Source: Bacteroidota bacterium
GTDB lineage: Bacteria; Bacteroidota; Bacteroidia; Flavobacteriales_F; PHOS-HE28
Reading direction: 5' to 3'
DNA length: 32,233 nucleotides
NCBI GenBank assembly: GCA_018267065.1
Contig: JAFDZG010000074.1
Location: 1 to 32,233 of the forward strand
The position numbers were made by a program, and so were the translations under genes. Positions 1-6,597 of the stretch are shown here, piece by piece (within the stretch, counting starts at the first letter, position 1; each line of letters starts with the position of its first letter). The notes under the pieces are model-generated. The model saw nothing but the letters and a program-made list of their open reading frames with translations, had not been told where the DNA came from and did not search any database.

Positions 1-863
1 AGGTAGATGTGCCAAAAGCAAAAGATCAGCGGCAGCGGCTCCATCGCACTGAACAAGGAACCCCAGAACTGCCAGAACTCAGGGGTGCCGATCCAGAAGT
101 AGTGGTGCGCGTTGCCCAGCAGGCCGCTGAGCCACACCAAGCTAATTCCCCAGAACACGGCATAGCCAACCGATTTCACGTCCACCTTGAACAACAGCAC
201 GAGCAGGAATCCGATCAGGCTGATGTGGATCACTTCCCACACGCCTTCCACCCAGTAGTGCACCACGAACCAGCGGAAGTACTCCTGCAGGTCCAGCCGG
301 GGCACAAAGAAGAGGCCGAAGAGCCAGACCACCATGAGCGCCACCACGCCGATGCCGAGGCCCCAGTGGATCTCGTTCCACACGCGCACCTTCGGGAAGG
401 TGCGGAGCACCACGTAGGCAAGGATGCCGAAGCCGATGAGCACCACCAGGTCCACGATGCGGCCCGCTTCAATGTATTCCAGGCCTTCCTGCAACCACGG
501 CTGCCCGTGCCACCAACCAGCGATTCCCTTGGCCGCAAGGCCTTGCGTGAAGATGTTGAACACCGTGGCCGCGATGAAGGCATAGAAAAGCACTTTGATC
601 AGCCATGGGGCGGCAAGTTCACGGTCGGAGAGCAGCGGGCCCACAAACAGGATGGTGCCGATGAAACCGGCCAAGATCCAAAGGATCCCCAAATTGAGAT
701 GCTCCGCCCGGGCCACGTTGAAGTTGAGCGTTCCGGAAAGCACGGTAGGGTCGGTGTGCTGCAGCACGAGGAGCAGGCCAAACCCGATCTGGACCAGGAA
801 CAGGACCAGCATGAGCATGAAGAAGCGCAGGCTGAGGCGCTGTGTTTGATACTTGATCTGCAT
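1..863 (-). CDS. norB: Nitric oxide reductase subunit B (NorB), 3' part cut off by window edge
   Basis: This is the catalytic, haem-copper-oxidase-related subunit of cytochrome c-type nitric oxide reductase, which reduces two NO to N2O in the inner membrane. The frame is open from the ATG at 863 to the window edge and gives about 287 residues of a family usually near 450. Family hallmarks are present in order: AEHLNLGI with the low-spin haem ligand His55; VHYWVEGVWE at 201-210 with FeB ligand His202 and Glu206; NAHHYFWIG with the His253-His254 pair; and AMEPLPL with Glu275. Hydrophobic membrane segments alternate throughout. The start lies 6 nt downstream of the norC stop, so it is the third gene of a norC-led operon. 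The C-terminal haem b/b3 histidines fall outside the window and cannot be checked. The NorC partner argues for cNOR rather than quinol-type qNOR. Confidence 0.95.
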   Translation of the reverse strand, partial: MQIKYQTQRLSLRFFMLMLVLFLVQIGFGLLLVLQHTDPTVLSGTLNFNVARAEHLNLGILWILAGFIGTILFVGPLLSDRELAAPWLIKVLFYAFIAATVFNIFTQGLAAKGIAGWWHGQPWLQEGLEYIEAGRIVDLVVLIGFGILAYVVLRTFPKVRVWNEIHWGLGIGVVALMVVWLFGLFFVPRLDLQEYFRWFVVHYWVEGVWEVIHISLIGFLLVLLFKVDVKSVGYAVFWGISLVWLSGLLGNAHHYFWIGTPEFWQFWGSLFSAMEPLPLIFCFWHIY

Positions 864-869
864 TGCGTT

Positions 870-1817
870 TTATTTCAAGGTTTTGATATAGGCCACGATC
901 GCCTTCACATCATCATCCGTCATGAGCGTTCCGTAAGCAGGCATGGTGCCCTTGGGATAGCTTTCCACCGTTTTGGCCCCCGGCTGCATGATGGATTCGG
1001 TGAGGTAGGCGTCATCCGCGATCACGGTGCTTCCGTCCGCCAGCTTCACTTGGGAGTTATAAATGCCGTTCCACGCTGGTCCTACCAGGCGCTTGCCGTC
1101 CGTGGCATGGCAGGCCATGCAACCCATGTCCGTGGCCAACTGCTTGCCGTGTGCGGCCGGGGTCATTTCCACGGGGGCAACGGGTGTGGCGGTTGCCGTT
1201 GCGGCCGGGGCTGAGGGTCCGTGCGCCAGTTCGATCCGCTTTTCCAAGTTGCCTGATTTGATCTCAGGGGGCCAGCCCTCGGTGTTCATCTCCGAGGTGT
1301 ATTTCAAGAAGGCGATCAGCTTGCCCACTTCGTCGGTGCTGAAGGGAAGATTGGGCATGTAAGAAGATTTCCCCCCGCGCCGTTCAACGCGCTCCTTGGC
1401 CCCGGGGTACTTCTTGTAGTAGTCCGCAATGGTGGTTACGCCCGCATCGGCGGCGATATCCTTGTTCAGGAGCTGGGTCTTCAACGCGCCTTCCGTGGGC
1501 CATCCGCCGGCCGAGGGGAGGAATGCGGCCAGCCATGCGGGGCCTGCGTTGGCATATTCCTTGGTCAGGTCGGGCGCGAAGTAGGCGCCGTTGCCCACCA
1601 TGGTGTGGCACCCCATGCAGTTGTAAGCTTGGAAAATGCGCTTGCCGTCAATGGCGTTGTGCGTGGCGAAGGACACCGTGTCCGGCGTCACTTGTCCGCG
1701 TGTTTTTACGAACGATATGCCGGACAACGCGATGAACACCAGCATCATCAGGCCCAGCATGATGAGCGCGCGGCTCCGCTTGGCCGGCTCCTTGCAACTT
1801 CCGTCGGGGCAGCTCAT
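870..1817 (-). CDS. norC: NorC-type cytochrome c subunit fused to a second cytochrome c domain
   Basis: This is the membrane-anchored electron-entry subunit of nitric oxide reductase, but with two haem c sites. One membrane helix (about 17-36) anchors it. Residues 50-185 form the usual NorC domain with haem motif CMGCH (Cys67, Cys70, His71) and likely axial Met154 in SYMPN. An Ala/Pro/Thr-rich linker (about 200-222) leads to a second domain with CMACH (Cys233, Cys236, His237) and a GTMPAYG axial Met292. The second domain resembles the C-terminal cytochrome c of caa3-oxidase subunit II (pattern DGKRLVGPAWNGIY, then DDAYLTESI). Ordinary NorC is about 150 residues; this is 315. The start ATG overlaps the stop of the upstream small membrane gene (ATGA). 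The N-terminus carries a Cys-x4-Cys (Cys3, Cys8). The fusion is seen directly; electron flow through both haems is inferred. Confidence 0.93.
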   Translation of the reverse strand: MSCPDGSCKEPAKRSRALIMLGLMMLVFIALSGISFVKTRGQVTPDTVSFATHNAIDGKRIFQAYNCMGCHTMVGNGAYFAPDLTKEYANAGPAWLAAFLPSAGGWPTEGALKTQLLNKDIAADAGVTTIADYYKKYPGAKERVERRGGKSSYMPNLPFSTDEVGKLIAFLKYTSEMNTEGWPPEIKSGNLEKRIELAHGPSAPAATATATPVAPVEMTPAAHGKQLATDMGCMACHATDGKRLVGPAWNGIYNSQVKLADGSTVIADDAYLTESIMQPGAKTVESYPKGTMPAYGTLMTDDDVKAIVAYIKTLK

Positions 1818-2086
1818 TGGTTTCCTTCGTTTGTTTGGTTGGAGGACTTGTTTTTCTTGAAGTATCCCGACTTCTCCAGCGCATCATGCAGGAAGAGGGT
1901 GCGCATGTTGCCCAGGAAAACGTAGAACACGTAGAAGGCCATGATGAAGCCCGCGATGAAGTAGATCCACCAGGCCGTGCGTGATTCCCCCCAATATTCA
2001 AAGTCCCGCCAATAGGGCCAGGATAGGCCGAAGCCGGCGGCGGTGGCCAGCAGTGATAAGGTGCCGTCAAGTAGTTTTTTTCGCAT
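1814..2086 (-). CDS. Small two-helix membrane protein, first gene of the nor operon
   Basis: This 90-residue protein has two predicted membrane segments (about 4-23 and 36-62), the second rich in aromatic residues (WWIYFIAGF, FYVFYVFLG). A charged, Asn/Lys-rich soluble tail follows. No catalytic or metal-binding motif is visible and I do not recognise the family. It is the promoter-proximal gene of the nor operon and its stop overlaps the norC start by four bases (ATGA), so it is very likely made together with NorC/NorB. A role as accessory or assembly subunit of the reductase is inferred from position only. It is not recognisably NorE, NorD, NorF or NorQ. Confidence 0.82.
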   Translation of the reverse strand: MRKKLLDGTLSLLATAAGFGLSWPYWRDFEYWGESRTAWWIYFIAGFIMAFYVFYVFLGNMRTLFLHDALEKSGYFKKNKSSNQTNEGNQ

Positions 2087-2119
2087 TGGTCATTTCGGTT
2101 GTCAGTTGATCTTATGGGG

Positions 2120-2156
2120 ATCCTTGCGGCCATGCCATCCGGCTTGCCGCAAGGAT
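2120..2156 (-). promoter_or_regulatory. Stem-loop in the nor operon leader
   Basis: Perfect 11-bp inverted repeat: ATCCTTGCGGC at 2120-2130 and GCCGCAAGGAT at 2146-2156, with a 15-nt loop. It lies between the predicted transcription start (about 2163) and the first start codon at 2086, so the mRNA would begin with a strong hairpin. No T-run follows it, so it is not an ordinary intrinsic terminator. Stabilisation of the 5' end or translational control is inference. Confidence 0.6.
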
Positions 2157-2169
2157 GTCCGGCGCGGCG

Positions 2170-2200
2170 TAAAAGTATTAGAATACTTCTATTCCGCAAA
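2170..2200 (-). promoter_or_regulatory. Predicted Bacteroidota-type promoter of the nor operon
   Basis: Read on the minus strand there is a -33-like TTTG (2197-2200), a 19-nt spacer, and TACTTTTA (2170-2177), which matches the -7 consensus TAnnTTTG at all but the last base. The 19-nt spacing fits that known for the primary sigma factor of Bacteroidota. The predicted start of transcription is near 2163, giving a leader of about 77 nt. Confidence 0.6.
2173..2188. promoter_or_regulatory. Perfect 16-bp palindromic operator candidate over the nor promoter
   Basis: AAGTATT-AG-AATACTT is a perfect 7-2-7 inverted repeat. It fills most of the spacer and overlaps the -7 element of the predicted nor promoter, where a bound dimeric repressor would block polymerase. 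The size and AT-rich dyad are compatible with an Rrf2-family (NsrR-like) NO-responsive repressor, which commonly controls nor genes. The regulator itself is not in this window, so the assignment is inference. Confidence 0.55.
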
Positions 2201-2232
2201 TGATGACATAGGCCACCCTGTTGGGAAGGTGG

Positions 2233-4086
2233 CTATTGGTCAAATTCGATGTACCGGTCCAGGAGCAGTTGCAGCGTTGCCTGGCCTTGGTGCAGCAGGC
2301 GCTGCCCATCTGCGGTCCGGCTGCTGTCGCGCAGCTCAATGATGCGCTTGCCCTCGGCGTCGAACACTACCTCCTGGCTGCTGTCCGCCATGCCGAAGCC
2401 GTTGTTGAAGGTCCAGAAGGCACTGTGCGGCGTGGCATTGCAAAAGAGGTCGCGGCCCCAGGGGAATTGGTTGTGCGGCAGGCCAAGCTGGGCCAGCAAC
2501 GTTACGGGGAAGTCCACGTGGCTGCCGTAGGTGCTGTCCCTTTGCCCGCGCAAAGCATCCGCAAGGGCGCCGCCGGTGACCAGGAACGGAATGCGGTGGC
2601 GTGCGGCACCGTACTGTGATAGATAGTGGGGCAGGTAGTGCCCGTGGTCGGCTACAATGAAGACTAGCGTGTTGGCATACCACGGTTGGTGCTTGGCGGA
2701 ATCGAGGAAGGCACCCAGGCAGCGGTCCGTGTAATGGACGGTGTTCCGGTACAACTGCGCGTCGCTTCCCGAAAAGCCTTCATCCACTGGGGCATCAAAC
2801 GGCTCATGGCTGGTGGAGGTCATGATGATCTGGAAGAACGGCGCAGGGGCCGTGCCGGCATCGTGCAGGTGGAAGTTGAACAATTCTTCATCGAATGCCC
2901 CCCAGCGCGTTCGCCTCTTGATGGGGAAGGCGGTTTCATCATACACCTTGATGAAGCCCATGGCCTCCAGGTAGGCGCGCGTATTGGCGAAGGTGGCGTC
3001 GCCCGCGTAATAGTAGCGCGAGGAATAACCCGCACTGTCCAAGGTGCGCACCACGCTGGGCAGCTGGTCGAACTTGCCGAACTTGCGGATGATCGTGGTG
3101 GTGGGTTGTGAGGGAAAACCGCTGATGAGGGCGCACAGCCCCTGTTCGGTGCGGAAACCGGTGGAGTAGAAGTTGGTGAAGAGCAGCCCTTCTTTGCACA
3201 GCCGGGTGAACTGCGGGGCCACGCCGCTGTCGCCGCCCAGCGGTTCAATGATGTCCGCAGTCCAGCTTTCCAGCATGATGAGCAGCACGTTGGGCCGTGG
3301 TTGCTTCAGGATCGCCATGGAGGGCATGCCGGTAGCCGGATGTGTGATTTGAACGGTCCGCAGCGCTTCATCCTTGGGCATGTAGTTGTAGGGGTTGGAG
3401 GCAAATTCGGCGGGTTGCACGGCGATCTCCAAGGCATTCCACACGCTGTTCAAGGCTGCAAGGTTCAGTACGGGGCGGCTGGAGAAGAAGCTCCAGCTCT
3501 TGTTGATCGGGTCGTCCTGCGGACCGCCGCGCAGGGCCACAATGCACAGCACGGGCATCAACAAAGCGGCCGCGATCCTTGGGCCTGGCGGGCCATTGCG
3601 AAAGTTGCGGCCATGGTCGATCTTGTTCAGCAGGAAGATGAAGAGAAGGCTCTGTACCGCCGCCACCAGGAGCAACAGGGCCATGCGCCCGGGCGAGGTG
3701 GCACCGAGCACTTCACCGGGATAACGCAGGTAGCTGAGCGCCTTCCGGTCCAGCTTCACGCCCCAGGCATCAAACAGGCCGATGTCCACCACGTTCAGCA
3801 GCGCACTGCCAATGATGAAGACGATGAGGATGATGCGCACGGCCCGGTGCAGGGCGGGGATCTCCTTGAAGAGCAACGGCCATGTGAGCAGGGCCGCGAG
3901 CAGAAGCACATAGCCCGTGGTGGCCATGTCCATCGGCAGGGCGCGCCAATGGCATTCCAGGATTTCCAGGAGGCTGGTGCCTTTCAGGGCGGCGTGGCCA
4001 AATGCGAGGAAGAGATGGCGTTGCACCAGGAAAAGCGCGAACAGCAGCAATGCAAGCGTTCCGAAATAGCGGAAGTAGGCTTTCAC
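2233..4086 (-). CDS. LTA synthase/sulfatase-family membrane phosphotransferase-like protein
   Basis: A 617-residue protein of the alkaline phosphatase superfamily. The N-terminal part has about five membrane helices (5-25, 55-75, 84-104, 135-155, 170-186), like LtaS and related phosphoglycerol or phosphoethanolamine transferases. The periplasmic catalytic domain starts near 265 with PNVLLIMLESW (metal ligand Glu273). The nucleophile candidate Thr313 sits in GFRTEQG, and VADHGH supplies Asp480-His481. These match the Glu/Thr/Asp-His metal set of LtaS. The start lies 12 nt downstream of the M1 peptidase stop, so the two are probably cotranscribed. A Gram-negative bacterium does not make lipoteichoic acid, so the substrate is more likely a phospholipid headgroup moved onto a glycan or lipid. 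The exact acceptor cannot be told from sequence. Confidence 0.87.
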   Translation of the reverse strand: MKAYFRYFGTLALLLFALFLVQRHLFLAFGHAALKGTSLLEILECHWRALPMDMATTGYVLLLAALLTWPLLFKEIPALHRAVRIILIVFIIGSALLNVVDIGLFDAWGVKLDRKALSYLRYPGEVLGATSPGRMALLLLVAAVQSLLFIFLLNKIDHGRNFRNGPPGPRIAAALLMPVLCIVALRGGPQDDPINKSWSFFSSRPVLNLAALNSVWNALEIAVQPAEFASNPYNYMPKDEALRTVQITHPATGMPSMAILKQPRPNVLLIMLESWTADIIEPLGGDSGVAPQFTRLCKEGLLFTNFYSTGFRTEQGLCALISGFPSQPTTTIIRKFGKFDQLPSVVRTLDSAGYSSRYYYAGDATFANTRAYLEAMGFIKVYDETAFPIKRRTRWGAFDEELFNFHLHDAGTAPAPFFQIIMTSTSHEPFDAPVDEGFSGSDAQLYRNTVHYTDRCLGAFLDSAKHQPWYANTLVFIVADHGHYLPHYLSQYGAARHRIPFLVTGGALADALRGQRDSTYGSHVDFPVTLLAQLGLPHNQFPWGRDLFCNATPHSAFWTFNNGFGMADSSQEVVFDAEGKRIIELRDSSRTADGQRLLHQGQATLQLLLDRYIEFDQ

Positions 4087-4098
4087 CGGGCAAAGGGA

Positions 4099-6477
4099 TC
4101 AGTGGACGATGTGCAGGCGGCCAAGTGGCGTTTCCGTGCTGTCGGCATGCCTTACGGAAATGATCACAGGTTGTGCGCCGATCTTGGACACGTTGACCAT
4201 GGAAGCAACGGAGCGGAGCGGCTCCTGCACCAAGGTCCTTCCGTTCAGGTCTCGCAGCACCAACGCGTCGCCGTTGCGAACGGCATTGCCAGGCGCCACC
4301 ACGGTGATCCGGTCTGATGCCGGGTCGGGATAGTAGCGCCAGCCTGCGCCATTGGGTATGTTTTCGTGCGTGGCCGTGGAGAGCGTCCGCCAACCGATGG
4401 CGTAATCCCCGGGTTGCAGGCCAGGCATGTCAATGCGCGCAAATTTGTCCGTGTGGCTGCCCAGAAAAGCGATCGTTGCGGGCACGGGCGCCCAAGGCAT
4501 TGCCGGGGTTGGGCGGTAAAGCACCAGCAGGCTGTCCTCCGTGAAGGAGGCATCCTGCATCAAGGCTTGGTCAAAGGCAGTGGCCACGCCCGGACGCCCG
4601 TCCACGGTGAAGCGCAGTTTCATTTCGGTTCCTGCCCCGATGGTTCCTTCCACGCGCCACCAGCGGTCCGGGGAGATAAGGATGGAATTGCCGGCAACGG
4701 GGTCGGCTGCAACCCAATACTCCTCGATGCGGATCTTGGTGGGCCCGGCCAAGCTGGTGGTGGTGAGCCAAAGGTCCGCGTTGTCCAAACTTTTCTGTCC
4801 GGCGGCCACAATGGTTGCGGTGTCCACGGTAGTGGCCAGCGCCAGGCGATCATCATCGTTCAGCCGCACCGCCACCGGTTGGAAAGGGCAGGTAAGGGCG
4901 ATGCCGCAGGATGCACCATCCAGGTCCACGGTGCTCCTGCTTTCTTGGCCTGCTGCATCAATGCACGTAAGGGAGGTGGGCACATGATGGAACAGCGCTG
5001 CGCCACCACGCACTTTTTGCCGAATGTGCACGAGCACATCAAACTCGCCGCCGTTGGGAGCCACGGAGAAAGAATCCACCATGAATGCAGCGCCGCCCGG
5101 CTGGAAGATCCAGTTGTTGAAAAAGTCGTCCAATTCCAGGCCGGTTGCTGCCTCCAGGCTGTCCCGCACGGCTCCGCTGTTCATGGGGGAATAAGCGTTG
5201 TTGCTGAACAGGCGCTTGAAGCCTGCGCTGAACAGGCTGTCGCCCATCACGGCGCGCAAGGTGCGGGCAATGTCGGATCCCTTCTTGTAGGACGTTTCCC
5301 CGTAAGTCACGACCTGGGGCACATCGGCCAGTGCAAACCAGCCACCGTCCGCCAAATGGGCTTTGGCCACCACTTCATGGTGGTTGCCGCGCACAAGGGC
5401 CTTGTATGCAGCGGTGCCGTACAGGGCCTCCATGTGCAGCTTGGCGCAGAAATCAGCGAAGCCTTCGTTCAAATACATTTCTTCAGGGCGCGCACAGGTC
5501 ACCAGGTCGCCGAACCAATGGTGGGAAAGCTCATGCGCAATGAGGTCCTCGTTGCCCAATGTGCCGTCTGCGGCGAAATCGGGGTAACAGATGTTGGTGG
5601 CGTGCTCCATGGCTCCTGCGCTGGTAAGCACGTAGCCTACGCGGTTCCAGCGGTAGGGACCGAACCACTGCTCAAAGGTGTTGAAGGCATCCTGCAAGTG
5701 CGCAAAGGACCCCGGCACTTGGGCCATGTTGCCCGGGAGCGCAGCCAGCACCACGGGGACCTGTGCACCGGAAACACTCGGAAAGGTGTCGTTCAGGGCC
5801 ACGTAATTTCCTGCCGCCACGGAGGTCAAGTAGGAAGGGATCGCCTCGGCCATGTGCCAATGCGTAATGCGCTCCCCGTTGCCAAGTTCGGTGGTCTCCT
5901 GAAGCGCGCCATTGGCAAAAACCGTTCGACCCCCGGTGGTGTGCACCAGGAAATCGAAGGAGCAGCGCTCCACGAAATTGTCGAAGCAGGGAAACCAGGC
6001 CCGGCCATAGGAGTGGGGGATGGCATCGAAAGCCACGCCAAGGTCGTACTGGTAGGTGCTCAATGTGTAAAAGCCGCCAAAGCCGCTGGGGTCCGTGGGC
6101 GGGTTGCCGTGGTAGCCAACGGAAAGCGTGAGGGTGTCCGCCGGGCCGAAACTGCCTCCCAGGTCCACGGAAAGCACTTCCGCCGCCTGCGTGAACGTGA
6201 GCTGGGCACCGTTCATGGTCACGGAATCCACGGGCAGCAACAGGTCCAGCGGCAGGATGGTAATGCCCGCCACGCGTGGGGTGAAGGTGATGGACGCATC
6301 GCCGCGGATGATCCCGTTGGCCGTATTGGTGAGGTCCAAGGCAATGGTGGTATGCAGCAGGTTGATGCTGTCGCTTCGGGTGCTGCTGCCCACGGTGCTT
6401 CCTTGGGCGCGGACTGTGGAAGCCGGGGCGAAACACAGGCATGCCAAGGCCAGCACGGGGAGGCGCGCGGAATTCAT
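4099..6477 (-). CDS. Secreted M1-family zinc aminopeptidase with T9SS type A sorting domain
   Basis: This 792-residue exported metallopeptidase removes N-terminal residues from peptides. The signal peptide is about 1-25, ending VRAQ. The M1 core shows the exopeptidase motif as GAMEH (288-292; GAMEN is usual), HELSHH at 315-320 (zinc ligands His315 and His319, catalytic Glu316), Glu338 in NEGF spaced as in HExxH-18-E, and Tyr397 in SYKKG as likely transition-state stabiliser. After a beta-rich region, about 715-792 forms a T9SS type A sorting domain beginning YYPDPASD, so it is exported across the outer membrane. The frame is open upstream to an ATG at 6672, but that extension lacks signal-peptide character and covers the divergent promoter and start of the neighbouring gene. 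I therefore chose 6477, where a signal peptide begins. Confidence 0.92.
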   Translation of the reverse strand: MNSARLPVLALACLCFAPASTVRAQGSTVGSSTRSDSINLLHTTIALDLTNTANGIIRGDASITFTPRVAGITILPLDLLLPVDSVTMNGAQLTFTQAAEVLSVDLGGSFGPADTLTLSVGYHGNPPTDPSGFGGFYTLSTYQYDLGVAFDAIPHSYGRAWFPCFDNFVERCSFDFLVHTTGGRTVFANGALQETTELGNGERITHWHMAEAIPSYLTSVAAGNYVALNDTFPSVSGAQVPVVLAALPGNMAQVPGSFAHLQDAFNTFEQWFGPYRWNRVGYVLTSAGAMEHATNICYPDFAADGTLGNEDLIAHELSHHWFGDLVTCARPEEMYLNEGFADFCAKLHMEALYGTAAYKALVRGNHHEVVAKAHLADGGWFALADVPQVVTYGETSYKKGSDIARTLRAVMGDSLFSAGFKRLFSNNAYSPMNSGAVRDSLEAATGLELDDFFNNWIFQPGGAAFMVDSFSVAPNGGEFDVLVHIRQKVRGGAALFHHVPTSLTCIDAAGQESRSTVDLDGASCGIALTCPFQPVAVRLNDDDRLALATTVDTATIVAAGQKSLDNADLWLTTTSLAGPTKIRIEEYWVAADPVAGNSILISPDRWWRVEGTIGAGTEMKLRFTVDGRPGVATAFDQALMQDASFTEDSLLVLYRPTPAMPWAPVPATIAFLGSHTDKFARIDMPGLQPGDYAIGWRTLSTATHENIPNGAGWRYYPDPASDRITVVAPGNAVRNGDALVLRDLNGRTLVQEPLRSVASMVNVSKIGAQPVIISVRHADSTETPLGRLHIVH

Positions 6478-6523
6478 GAGGGCGAATGTACCGCAGGAGG
6501 GGCTGCATGGTTGGAGGGTCCAT

Positions 6524-6553
6524 TTTGACAGGAAGCCGGTCTCCGTATATTTG
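6524..6553 (+). promoter_or_regulatory. Predicted Bacteroidota promoter for the 512-residue protein gene
   Basis: TTTG at 6524-6527 (inside TTTTG), an 18-nt spacer, and a perfect -7 element TATATTTG at 6546-6553. Transcription would start near 6560, about 38 nt before the ATG at 6598. It is one of the clearest promoters in the window. Confidence 0.65.
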
Positions 6554-6597
6554 GGGAAGTCACGCATCGGCCTGTTCATGCGATCGCCCGGACCGGA

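Noticed and set aside
9..1214. 401-codon open frame on the plus strand
   Set aside because: It is antisense of norB and norC; its His/Glu/Gln-rich translation has no domain, and the minus strand encodes clear NorB and NorC motifs.
3301..4317. 338-codon open frame on the plus strand
   Set aside because: It lies opposite the LtaS-like gene and the end of the M1 gene, with no recognisable motif; a GC-rich shadow.
4366..6528. 720-codon open frame on the plus strand
   Set aside because: It is antisense of the M1 aminopeptidase, has no signal or domain, and is rich in Gly/His/Val as expected for the reverse frame of a GC-rich gene.
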